Positions 8,534 through 15,696 of a DNA stretch of 64,000 bases are shown one piece after another (position 1 is the stretch's first letter; every line of letters begins with the position of its first letter). Origin of the DNA: a virus. Position numbers and translations under genes: made by a program. Below the pieces are notes generated by a model. The model was not told where the DNA came from and did not search any database. It worked only from the letters and a program-made list of their open reading frames with translations. Location: the IMG/VR virus record IMGVR_UViG_3300010160_000025, positions 62,001 through 126,000 of that record; one strand, written 5' to 3'.

Positions 8534-9391
8534 GTGGAAAATCAAACATTAAACCCGTTAAAGAAGTACTTTAGACAGCCCAAGATCTATATCAAGTTGC
8601 CCAGCAGTGGCAATTTTTATCCTCCAGGATGTTTAGAAAAATCTGAAAACGGAGAGTATCCTGTTTACGCTATGACTGCAAAAGATGAGTTGGTCATGAA
8701 AACTCCCGATGCTCTAATGAACGGACAAGCAACTGTAGATGTTATACAAAGTTGTTTTCCTAGTATCAAGAATGCTTGGCAAATTCCTAGTGTTGATATG
8801 GACGCAATTTTAGTTGCAATCCGTCTAGCTACCTACGGTGAAAAATTAGATATTACTATAACTATTCCGGTAATTGAAGACTCTAGAACATTTGAATTAG
8901 ATCTACGTCTAGTACTTGACTCGTTATTAAATGCGGCTTATGATAACGAAATTCAAATTGGTGAAGATCTCAAAGCCTATGTTAGACCTTTAACGTACAA
9001 AGAGTTTACTCAGACTGCAATTAAAACTCTAGAAGAACAACGTATTTTTAGTATTGTCAATGATGACAACATGGAAGATACTAGGAAGATGGAGTTGTTT
9101 AATGCGGCTTTTAAAAAGTTAACTGATATCAATGTTGACATGGTCACTAGCAGTGTTGTTAAGATTGTGACTCCAGATGGTGAAACTAGCGATCCTGTAT
9201 TCATTAAAGAATTTATTGACAATGCTGACAAAAGTTTCTTTAAAGCTATAATGGATCACCTTGAGATACAAAAGAATAAGTTTGCAATACCTGTACAAAA
9301 AGTTGCTACCACGGAAGAGGATCAAGCAGGTGGTGCACCTAAAATGGTTGAGATTCCAATTACTCTGGACGCCGCAAGTTTTTTCGCGTAA
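8534..9391 (+). CDS. Tail assembly chaperone, short form (gpG-like; gp26 position)
   Basis: This 285-residue product has the plan of T4 gp26 and lambda-gpG-type chaperones: an N-terminal FRQPKIYIKLPSSGNFYPPG strand motif, a middle helical region, and YVRPLTYKEFTQTA near the centre. Such proteins bind the tape measure during tail assembly but are absent from virions. I chose GTG 8534 because GGAG (8521-8524) lies nine bases upstream; an earlier in-frame GTG at 8519 would overlap that site. The frame ends at TAA 9389-9391, two codons after a TTTTTTC slippery heptamer that can shift ribosomes into the next frame. It is divergent from the tape measure gene. Function is inferred from context plus the frameshift signal. 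Confidence 0.8.
   Translation: MENQTLNPLKKYFRQPKIYIKLPSSGNFYPPGCLEKSENGEYPVYAMTAKDELVMKTPDALMNGQATVDVIQSCFPSIKNAWQIPSVDMDAILVAIRLATYGEKLDITITIPVIEDSRTFELDLRLVLDSLLNAAYDNEIQIGEDLKAYVRPLTYKEFTQTAIKTLEEQRIFSIVNDDNMEDTRKMELFNAAFKKLTDINVDMVTSSVVKIVTPDGETSDPVFIKEFIDNADKSFFKAIMDHLEIQKNKFAIPVQKVATTEEDQAGGAPKMVEIPITLDAASFFA
9379..9385 (+). promoter_or_regulatory. -1 programmed ribosomal frameshift site (T TTT TTC)
   Basis: Six T then C, in phase as T TTT TTC in the chaperone frame. This is a canonical X XXY YYZ heptamer. After a -1 slip the ribosome reads TTT TTT CGC GTA AGG and continues to 9615, while the zero frame meets TAA two codons later. The -1 frame is open from well before the heptamer. I see no strong downstream stem-loop or upstream Shine-Dalgarno-like stimulator. 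Confidence 0.85.
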
Positions 9392-9615
9392 GGCTCTTTA
9401 CTATCCCACTTGAAGATGCTCTCCGGATGGTGGATCACATAGATAATGAAGCCAAAAATTTCAAATTAGAATTATATAAATTAGCGTGGTATATGAGAGG
9501 TGCGATTTCTATGGAAGACGCATTTTATCTTACCTACGAAGATAGAGAAATTATTGGAAAGATTGTTGAAGACAATCTTGAAACAACTAAGAAAAGTGGA
9601 CTGCCTTTCTTTTAA
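9385..9615 (+). CDS. Frameshift extension of the tail assembly chaperone (gpT-like; gp51-like)
   Basis: This is the second exon-like part of a -1 frameshift product. Fused to the first 284 residues of the gene starting at 8534, it adds 76 residues, giving about 360. The segment reads through LFTIPLEDALRMVDHID and ends SGLPFF; it is helical, with a MEDAFYLTYEDREIIGKIV core resembling the short gp51-type proteins of marine T4 relatives. An independent start at ATG 9427 is possible, but no ribosome site precedes it (CTCTCCGG). The open -1 frame and the heptamer favour fusion. Its stop overlaps the stop of the convergent gene at 9612. Confidence 0.75.
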   Translation, partial: RVRLFTIPLEDALRMVDHIDNEAKNFKLELYKLAWYMRGAISMEDAFYLTYEDREIIGKIVEDNLETTKKSGLPFF

Positions 9616-10790
9616 GCTAGTCCAACTTTCTTTTCAATAGCCGCAATGCGCTGTTCTAGACTTGCGAGATCAGGTGTAGCGGCAGGTTTACCTGTAAACC
9701 CTTTCTTTAATCCAGCGGCAAATCCACCACCTGATGAAGATTTAGCTGTGTCTGTAGCATCAATATCACCGTCACCATCTGTATCAGTAGGAGCGCCGCC
9801 AGCTAAATTAGCTGATTTAGTCTGCTGTGTAGATGTTTTACCTTGCTTAGTGTTCATGATCTCTGCTTCTTGAGCAGCCTTAAGTATAGCTTTATCAATA
9901 ATACTTTGCGGTAAAACTCCAGGACCTGCTTCTGCTACCATGTTGCCACGATTAATTTTACCAGTTGTTACCGTTTGCCCACTTTTTCTTTTTTCTATTT
10001 CAGCTTTAACTGCGGCCGTAACTGTTGGATCTAATGTTGTGTTTGCGGCCATTTTAGACAATGCGGCATCATCTCTCCCAGCAAGTTGTTTATTCATTTG
10101 TTGAAGTTCTTGTGGAGAATAATCATCTTGTGATGCTGCCGGATTGTTAGTTTTAGGAATACCTCCTACTGATTTAGGATCCAATGGCTTAGATGTATTT
10201 TGATAAGTTTTAGGATCATTTCCAGTAGACATACTGTAGTTGGCTTTGCCTCCGCCTAATTGATTGTTATAACTACTACCTGTCTTAGCAGGAGCTGCCG
10301 CTGTAGTATCTGTAGCTCCTGTTGTTGTAGGAGTTTCAGGATTCATTGTTGGCTCTGTTTTATCAATAGGAGTAGCTTTAAGTCCTGGCTTTAGCTTATC
10401 TGCTATGTTGCCCGCTTGTTTAACCATTGCGTCTTTGGCTTTACCAGCAAGTCCTCGAGCAGTGTTTTTCATATTGGCTAGCGGTCCGGCAGGAGCATTT
10501 GCCGCACCTTTTAGTGCAGTATTAATAATAGTAGCGGCGCCCTGTGTGGGATACCCTTTGCTAGATAAAAAACCCATTACAGCATCTTTAGTAGCTTCAC
10601 GCCCAGTCTTACCCAAATATGTTTGAAACTCTTTGTGCAATTGATTGGCCAAAGCACCTGTACTAAGTTTACCAGTAGCTCGCGCACTACCCATTTTAGC
10701 CATAGCTTTATTACCTAGAGTATTCAGCATACCCATAGGTGCTTCTTGCACTTGTTTCTTATCTTCTAATAGAACTTCGTATAGTTTCAT
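9612..10790 (-). CDS. Low-complexity putative virion protein with a Ca-loop-like motif
   Basis: A 392-residue protein of unknown function, rich in Ala, Thr, Gly, Lys and Pro. The N-terminus (MKLYEVLLEDKKQVQEAPMG) resembles the opening of several cyanophage virion proteins. Residues about 20-130 are helical and basic; 130-300 look disordered. Near residue 335-348 is DTDGDGDIDATD, matching the acidic calcium loop of EF-hand/dockerin type. It ends with a short coiled coil (SLEQRIAAIEKKVGLA). A TATAAATA late box lies 26-33 bp upstream, so it is probably made late and either structural or involved in assembly. Its stop codon overlaps that of the convergent chaperone gene. Confidence 0.7.
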   Translation of the reverse strand: MKLYEVLLEDKKQVQEAPMGMLNTLGNKAMAKMGSARATGKLSTGALANQLHKEFQTYLGKTGREATKDAVMGFLSSKGYPTQGAATIINTALKGAANAPAGPLANMKNTARGLAGKAKDAMVKQAGNIADKLKPGLKATPIDKTEPTMNPETPTTTGATDTTAAAPAKTGSSYNNQLGGGKANYSMSTGNDPKTYQNTSKPLDPKSVGGIPKTNNPAASQDDYSPQELQQMNKQLAGRDDAALSKMAANTTLDPTVTAAVKAEIEKRKSGQTVTTGKINRGNMVAEAGPGVLPQSIIDKAILKAAQEAEIMNTKQGKTSTQQTKSANLAGGAPTDTDGDGDIDATDTAKSSSGGGFAAGLKKGFTGKPAATPDLASLEQRIAAIEKKVGLA

Positions 10791-10815
10791 ATTCGTATTC
10801 CTGAACAGTTATGTG

Positions 10816-10823
10816 TATTTATA
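10816..10823 (-). promoter_or_regulatory. Canonical late promoter TATAAATA
   Basis: The minus strand reads TATAAATA followed by C. The predicted start is near 10810, giving a leader of about 20 nt containing AGGAA before the ATG at 10790. It separates the low-complexity virion gene from the upstream hairpin-rich region. Confidence 0.8.
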
Positions 10824-11288
10824 TCGGGATGCATGTAGATGAACTGCGTTCATCTGTGTTTCGCTTTCGCTCACACTATTCTTCTTCTTTCTTATTGTGT
10901 ACTTATGATTTAGTGCGAAGCACTTAAGATATTATCTAGATTGTTCAGTCACACTTTGCCCAGGCAGGGCAAAGATTCTAACGACATTATCTGAGTTGAA
11001 CATGTCACACTAGCGTTACTGCGTTACAGTGGCGGTTGTCCGGTACCACGAGCAGAGTCTTTATTACAACGGCGGTGTGCAAATATACGCTAACATACGT
11101 ACACACGTAGGGTATTTCTCCCTTCTTTCTTGCCTTGAGATTTTATAACAGCAAAACCGCGGCATTTGCGATCGTCGTCCTGTTAAGGATAGTTGCTGAG
11201 TACTCTTAACGGCAAGAGATTCCCCTCCCTGTGACCCGAGGTCCAGGTTTCCGGGCACTAGATATTAGCCAGTGCGAGCTTTAACCGT
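10824..11288. ncRNA. Gene-free region with many perfect hairpins; candidate structured RNA
   Basis: I find no convincing gene in these 465 bp, between the GIY-YIG gene and the late promoter at 10816. The sequence looks less AT-rich than its surroundings and holds several short perfect stems: AGATGAAC/GTTCATCT (10837-10855, loop TGC), AGTGC/GCACT (10912-10924, loop GAA), CTTTGCCC/GGGCAAAG (10954-10974, loop AGGCA), GTTAAG/CTTAAC (11182-11210), GACC/GGTC (11233-11243) and GCACT/AGTGC (11255-11275). No tRNA cloverleaf and no group I intron core were seen on either strand. It may encode a structured RNA, belong to an intron remnant tied to the adjacent nuclease, or act as an origin or packaging site. 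The strand is undetermined. Confidence 0.4.
10929..11011. repeat. Pair of imperfect direct repeats around a hairpin
   Basis: Two copies of a roughly 28-bp unit, at 10929-10955 and 10983-11011. Both read GA(T/C)ATTATCT, then a variable part, then TTG followed by a short A/T/C run and GTCACACT. They are about 54 bp apart with the perfect CTTTGCCC/GGGCAAAG hairpin between them. A further CTCACACT lies near 10870. Confidence 0.55.
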
Positions 11289-11723
11289 TTATTTTGCCTG
11301 AGATTGTTCTAAAAGACGTTGCCTGAGTATGTTTGATCCGCCAACTCTGACATTTATAATACCATTATAATAGTCATCAGTTTCTAAAACTCTGCGTTCA
11401 AACTGTTCTCTTGCCTCTAGATATGACATTTCTGCCTTGGATTTGCAAAAGTAAAGTACTTCTCTTGTAAAATGTTCTGGACCTAATGCTTGGACGTCTG
11501 CGTTTAACCTGTCAGATGAACCGTAGTATTCGCGCCAATCGCTTTCTACTACACTTCTTCTTTTGAGTTTTTTGCCTTTGAGTGGGGGTTTAGTACGTTT
11601 GAATTGTGCTAATTTCTTGCCTATGTACTTTTGTCCAGTTTTGAGATTTGTAATGATATAGACAAAACCAATATAATCTTCTGGTATTTCGTCTAATGGT
11701 TGATGTTGATAAGTCCATTGCAT
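11289..11723 (-). CDS. GIY-YIG family endonuclease
   Basis: A 144-residue nuclease. The signature appears as GFVYIITN (residues 19-26) and KYIGKK (32-37), spaced as in the GIY-YIG fold; YLEAREQFERRVL with Glu103/Glu106 and YYNGI with Asn120 supply the expected metal and substrate residues. A basic loop (KPPLKGKKLKRR, 45-56) probably contacts DNA. Family members include free-standing homing (Seg-type) nucleases and repair or degradation enzymes. I prefer ATG 11723 over a TTG one codon upstream. It follows the gp46 cluster with almost no spacing, so it may be a recombination accessory nuclease; the neighbouring hairpin-rich region also leaves a homing origin open. Confidence 0.8.
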   Translation of the reverse strand: MQWTYQHQPLDEIPEDYIGFVYIITNLKTGQKYIGKKLAQFKRTKPPLKGKKLKRRSVVESDWREYYGSSDRLNADVQALGPEHFTREVLYFCKSKAEMSYLEAREQFERRVLETDDYYNGIINVRVGGSNILRQRLLEQSQAK

Positions 11724-11726
11724 CAA

Positions 11727-11957
11727 CTAGTTATCGTCACTATCCTCTTCGTTGCCTTCGTTTTGGATTCCGTGTATTAGATTTTTCTTTGCCTGTATTT
11801 CTGCTCGCCTAATCATTATTAGTCTGCGTATTTCTCCTAGAGCTACTCGTGCTTTAACAGCACTTTCTTTATAACCGTGGAGCTCAAATCGAGTACTCCA
11901 CTTAGAGTACTCCATAAACTCTCTAATGATTAGTTCGTGTGTATCAATATCACTCAT
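11727..11957 (-). CDS. Small conserved phage protein after gp46
   Basis: A 76-residue protein of unknown function, mostly helical and basic in the middle (SAVKARVALGEIRRLIMIRR, about residues 31-50) with an acidic tail ending EEDSDDN. Short helical proteins of this kind follow gene 46 in marine T4 relatives. The start chosen is ATG 11957, which overlaps the end of gp46 by eight bases (ATGAGTGA). A longer in-frame version from 11993 would lie inside gp46. It is translationally coupled to gp46. Confidence 0.7.
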   Translation of the reverse strand: MSDIDTHELIIREFMEYSKWSTRFELHGYKESAVKARVALGEIRRLIMIRRAEIQAKKNLIHGIQNEGNEEDSDDN

Positions 11958-13722
11958 AGATCTCAACGTCATTTGCATAAGACGTAAAGCCATTTTCTTT
12001 GATTACCTTGAGCACGTTGTTCACTCGACCCACTAATTCGTCCCTATGAGAGATTAGATAAATGTTCTTATTACGTTCCCGAGCCATCTTTTTAAGAATA
12101 CCAATAGAGTTTTCAACTCCGTTGGCATCCATGCCGGAATCAATAAGTTCATCTATGAATAAGAGATTGATGTTCTGATATAACGACTCCCAGACATCAC
12201 GGAACGCCCACGACAATCCTAAGATCAAGCGATTCCTTTCTCCTCGTGACAAGTTATCAAAGTCAAGATCTTGTCCGAGTTGGGTTATTTCTACCGTTAG
12301 GTCATTTTGGAATACAACGGTGTGAGGTAGACCCACCTTATCAAGGTAATAGGTTAGTCGGTTATTCAAGTAAGCAAGATTCTGATCAATGATCTTCTTA
12401 CGAATAAACGAGTCTTTAGATGTTAGGAGTTTTAATAAGAACTCCTGATGTTCTTTCATAAGATTTAAACTGTTAACTGTGTCCCAGTTTATTTCTTGTA
12501 GAGCAGTATGCTCTAGTTCTGTAATTTGTTCTTGGTATGTATCGCGTTCTTCTTGCTTGTTTTTCAACTGGATACCAAGACTTTCTAAATTTGTTCTATG
12601 ATTAAATGCTTCGCTAAGTGTGTCGTAGAAGGTTTTAGGGCGACCATTGATATCTCCAATTGCTTCTAGTTCTGTAACTAACACTTCTAAGTCCTCTGCT
12701 ACCTTGGACAAGTATGTATCTGAATCAGCAAGGTTTTTCTCTGCTAGCTTTTTCATTTCATCATGCTTGTGATCATGCAGTTCTTGGTCACATGCTGGAC
12801 ATTTATTAGCTTCTAGCTGTGCAATTTCTTTTTGATACTTCTTAACAGCCTTGTCTGCTTGCATTAGTGCAGTTTCAAGTGTGGCACGTTCTTTATTAAG
12901 GCTTTTAATCAGTGCGGCTTGTTCGTCATAGACCTTTAACTTCTCATGTTGACTGATTTCTGTATCAATATCTACTTGTGCAAGCTCTGCAATAGCTGAT
13001 TCAATCTTTTTAACATCGCTATCACGATTCTTTTGCCACATGCCTTGTTTAAGTTTTAGGCTATTGATGCTTTCTTGTATGCGCTCATTAGAACGTTTAA
13101 TAGCTTCAATACGAGCTCCTTCTTGTACCACTTCTTCTTTGCTAATACGGATTTGTTCTTTAAGTGTTTCTGCTTTTTCAGAAAGTATAGTAATGCCCAA
13201 CAACTGCTCAATAATAGCACGTTGGTCGTTAGCTTTCATACTCAAGAACGGCTCTGTATAGGTGTTTAATGCTACAATATGCTTGAACATATCGTGGCTC
13301 ATACCTAGCAGAGCATCAATGTCTTTTTGTGTTTCGCGACTGTCACCTTGACCATCATCTGCGGCTTCTTGTTCTTGATCGTCAATATAAAACTTAAGAA
13401 TGTTGGGTTTACGACCGCGTTCAATCTTATAAAGAATGCCGTCTTTCTCAAACTCAACAGTAACCAGCATGTTCTTACTGTTGATCTTGTTGATTAGGTT
13501 ATCTTTCTTAATATTAGTCAGTGCATTGCCAAAGATAGCATAGCTAAGTGCATTAACAATAGTAGTTTTACCTGTACCGTTACGACTTCCGCTGTCATCA
13601 CCGCCTTGATCTAAGTTTTCGCCTAGTACAAGTGTAAGATGCCCTTTCTTAAAGTCCACTGCCTGCGTAGCATTACCCACGCTCATAAAGTTTTTAACTG
13701 TTAGGTCTTTTATTTTTATCAT
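11950..13722 (-). CDS. 46: Recombination endonuclease subunit gp46 (Rad50/SbcC-like)
   Basis: The ATPase subunit of the gp46/47 complex, which resects DNA ends for recombination-dependent replication and helps degrade host DNA. The 590 residues show Walker A GSRNGTGKT (45-53), a zinc-hook CPAC (about 308-311) flanked by long coiled coils, the ABC signature LSRGERNRL (about 491-499) and Walker B LLFIDELID (about 519-527), followed by the H-loop ISHRDEL. T4 gp46 is 560 residues. Its start overlaps the gp47 stop by four bases (ATGA), so the two subunits are translationally coupled. Confidence 0.96.
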   Translation of the reverse strand: MIKIKDLTVKNFMSVGNATQAVDFKKGHLTLVLGENLDQGGDDSGSRNGTGKTTIVNALSYAIFGNALTNIKKDNLINKINSKNMLVTVEFEKDGILYKIERGRKPNILKFYIDDQEQEAADDGQGDSRETQKDIDALLGMSHDMFKHIVALNTYTEPFLSMKANDQRAIIEQLLGITILSEKAETLKEQIRISKEEVVQEGARIEAIKRSNERIQESINSLKLKQGMWQKNRDSDVKKIESAIAELAQVDIDTEISQHEKLKVYDEQAALIKSLNKERATLETALMQADKAVKKYQKEIAQLEANKCPACDQELHDHKHDEMKKLAEKNLADSDTYLSKVAEDLEVLVTELEAIGDINGRPKTFYDTLSEAFNHRTNLESLGIQLKNKQEERDTYQEQITELEHTALQEINWDTVNSLNLMKEHQEFLLKLLTSKDSFIRKKIIDQNLAYLNNRLTYYLDKVGLPHTVVFQNDLTVEITQLGQDLDFDNLSRGERNRLILGLSWAFRDVWESLYQNINLLFIDELIDSGMDANGVENSIGILKKMARERNKNIYLISHRDELVGRVNNVLKVIKENGFTSYANDVEIYE

Positions 13723-14723
13723 AGGTTATTGTAAATCGCTAGCAATACTTTTGGATCAAAGCTGTCGCTTTGAATAGTAGCCAGCTGACTGCTGACAATC
13801 TGATCAACTGATTCAAAATGTTCAACATCTAAATCGTTATTAATTTCAGTATCTTTCTTTTCTGGGATAAGAGTAAGCTCTCTAATGTTGTATTGTGCTA
13901 GAAAAGTTTCTTTAATGAAACTGGCTTCTTCGTAACTGATGGGAATATCAATGCCCACACGCAGATAACTTTTACTTTTAATAAGAGACTCTGCGTCGTC
14001 GATCAGTTGACTTAGTTTAACTGTCTTAAACTTGGGAGCATCTGGCCATATACGATATTCTGGCTTGTTTCCGTGTTCAAGAATCATCATTCCTCGGTCA
14101 TCATCCCATGCATCTGCATAGTTGTGCGGAAACGCATTGCCAATATAGACAATGTTTGCTTTGGCTTGACGTTTATGGAAGTGCCCCGAGAATACATATT
14201 CGGGATTTTTAAAATGTGAGCCCTGTAGTTCACCGTGATCAGGCATGGCAATCATAGCGTTCATATAAAATAGAGGAAGTTCAAAGTGACCAAAGACATA
14301 ACGGCTCTTTAGTTTCTCCATCTTCTTCCACTCGTCACCTACCAGCCATGGAACTAGAGTAGTATCACCAATGGTCGTTATTTCGTTAACAACAGTTATT
14401 CCTGGAACATACTTGCCAAATTCAACAGAATGAATATCACGCTTGTCTTTGTAGTATAAATCGTGATTGCCTGGAAAGAAATAAAAGTTATCAAATGCCT
14501 GACCAAGTTTTTCTAAACTACGTAGGGTATAATCCATGGTAGTGATATTCAAACTGTTTCTATTATGATGCCAGTCACCAAGAAATATACCAGTTTCACA
14601 GCCAGCCGCTTTAGCTTCCGCAATGAACCAATCTACGAAATCTTCGCAGTCCTGATTATGAGTTGAGCTATTTGATTTTAATCCAAAGTGTATGTCAGTA
14701 AAACAGGCAACTTTCTTAAACAT
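13719..14723 (-). CDS. 47: Recombination endonuclease subunit gp47 (Mre11/SbcD-like)
   Basis: The nuclease subunit paired with gp46. The 334 residues (T4: 339) carry the calcineurin-like phosphoesterase motifs: TDIHFG (Asp10, His12), LGDWHHNRN (Asp51), FPGNHD (Asn87, His88) and SGHFHKRQ (His182, His184). It is the first gene of a unit read from its own sigma-70 promoter at 14740-14769 and continuing through gp46, the small protein and probably the GIY-YIG gene. This places the recombination genes in the early/middle class. Confidence 0.96.
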   Translation of the reverse strand: MFKKVACFTDIHFGLKSNSSTHNQDCEDFVDWFIAEAKAAGCETGIFLGDWHHNRNSLNITTMDYTLRSLEKLGQAFDNFYFFPGNHDLYYKDKRDIHSVEFGKYVPGITVVNEITTIGDTTLVPWLVGDEWKKMEKLKSRYVFGHFELPLFYMNAMIAMPDHGELQGSHFKNPEYVFSGHFHKRQAKANIVYIGNAFPHNYADAWDDDRGMMILEHGNKPEYRIWPDAPKFKTVKLSQLIDDAESLIKSKSYLRVGIDIPISYEEASFIKETFLAQYNIRELTLIPEKKDTEINNDLDVEHFESVDQIVSSQLATIQSDSFDPKVLLAIYNNL

Positions 14724-14739
14724 TCTAATCCTTTTTTCT

Positions 14740-14769
14740 ATTATAACAGAAATTACTCTGCAGGGTCAA
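14740..14769 (-). promoter_or_regulatory. Sigma-70 promoter for gp47-gp46
   Basis: The minus strand reads TTGACC (14769-14764), an 18-bp spacer, then TATAAT (14745-14740). The predicted start is near 14734, a short leader before the gp47 ATG at 14723. The -35 lies inside the 3' end of gp55. Confidence 0.8.
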
Positions 14770-15616
14770 CTTCAATGTCACCAACAGGAACAACCGCAGT
14801 AGAATCTGCATCACGTTTGGCAGCGGCCACATACTCTGCATTGATCATTCTGGTATAACTAGGATTCATTCCGTTCATTTCTAAAATATCGTCTCGAATA
14901 TTTTGCATTTTCTTTTCAATGTTAATAACTCGAACAAAACTATTAGTAACTGCCGCAGTAAAGTAGGCAAATGGGTTGTCTGATTTCGATTCGTCAAATT
15001 GTAGACCAATCTGTGTTAACTGTAAAATGGCCTGCCCCTTCATTTCGTCATTATATGTGTAGCCACGAACGTTGCCACGAGTAGCATATCGTTCGCAAAG
15101 TTTAATATACATTCGAGCCAGTGTGTTAGTGACTTGTCCGTGATCCTTGCAAAACTTTCCAGTCTTCATCGGGCCTTTCCAATGACTCTTACCCACGCAT
15201 ACCAGTTCATCATGTTCGTCAAATTTCCAATGTTGGAAAGCAGGGAAGTTAACTTTTTCTCTGTGATCGGCCAGTGTCTTTGGTGTGCGCTTACGTCCTG
15301 GTTCTAACGGTATATGATCATAGGTCATAATGCGAAATACAACATCGGGCTTTTCGATAGTTTTATAATCTACTTCAAATTCAGCAGACTTGCATTTGGG
15401 GTTGACGGCTTTTGCCGCTTCAAATGCCTGTTGACCTAGTCTTTTTGCTCGAACTCGTTTGGCTTCTGCAATAGTTCGAATGTTAATCTTTTCTACGCTA
15501 GGCAAAATAACATCGTATTGATGATATTCAGGTTTTGTATAGCTGGAGTAACTGTTTTTACTTCTATGTATTTCTAATAACAAGTCTTTGTTATTTAGGT
15601 AGTTTACTTTTTTCAT
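14753..15616 (-). CDS. 55: Late sigma factor gp55
   Basis: This sigma-70-family factor directs RNA polymerase to TATAAATA late promoters, many of which occur in this window. The N-terminus MKKVNYLNNKDLLLEIHRSK parallels the YNYVNNKELL start of T4 gp55. Residues about 195-255 (DEMKGQAILQLTQIGLQFDE, then NPFAYFTAAVTNSFVRVINIEKK) match the sigma region 2 segment. At 287 residues it is about 100 longer than T4 gp55 (185), with a charged insertion near residues 35-190. The C-terminus (PVGDIEVDPAE) lacks the LDFLYE-type clamp-binding motif of T4. It has its own sigma-70 promoter and is divergent from the gp48 late operon. Identity is strong; mechanism may differ. Confidence 0.88.
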   Translation of the reverse strand: MKKVNYLNNKDLLLEIHRSKNSYSSYTKPEYHQYDVILPSVEKINIRTIAEAKRVRAKRLGQQAFEAAKAVNPKCKSAEFEVDYKTIEKPDVVFRIMTYDHIPLEPGRKRTPKTLADHREKVNFPAFQHWKFDEHDELVCVGKSHWKGPMKTGKFCKDHGQVTNTLARMYIKLCERYATRGNVRGYTYNDEMKGQAILQLTQIGLQFDESKSDNPFAYFTAAVTNSFVRVINIEKKMQNIRDDILEMNGMNPSYTRMINAEYVAAAKRDADSTAVVPVGDIEVDPAE

Positions 15617-15639
15617 TGTTCTTATGACTCCTCATATAC

Positions 15640-15668
15640 ATTATAATGTCAGCAGTTAATAAAGTCAA
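15640..15668 (-). promoter_or_regulatory. Sigma-70 promoter of gp55
   Basis: The minus strand reads TTGACT (15668-15663), a 17-bp spacer, then TATAAT (15645-15640), close to ideal consensus. The start would be near 15634, before the gp55 ATG at 15616. The -35 shares two bases with the plus-strand late box at 15667-15674. Confidence 0.88.
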
Positions 15669-15674
15669 TAAATA
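15667..15674 (+). promoter_or_regulatory. Late promoter box for the baseplate operon
   Basis: AATAAATA followed by C. The predicted start is near 15680, leaving GGAG (15683-15686) about ten bases ahead of the gp48 ATG at 15697. It overlaps the -35 element of the divergent gp55 promoter by two bases. Confidence 0.7.
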
Positions 15675-15696
15675 CTACTGACGGAGATTACCAAAT

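Noticed and set aside
9427-9615. Independent 62-aa gene starting at ATG 9427
   Set aside because: No ribosome site precedes it, and the frame is open back through the slippery heptamer; it is better read as the frameshift extension.
10824-11288. Group I intron or tRNA in the hairpin-rich region
   Set aside because: I searched by eye for P7-like core elements and for cloverleafs with a T-loop and found none.
11958-11993. Longer version of the small protein downstream of gp46
   Set aside because: The extra codons lie inside gp46; ATG 11957 with stop-start overlap is more plausible.
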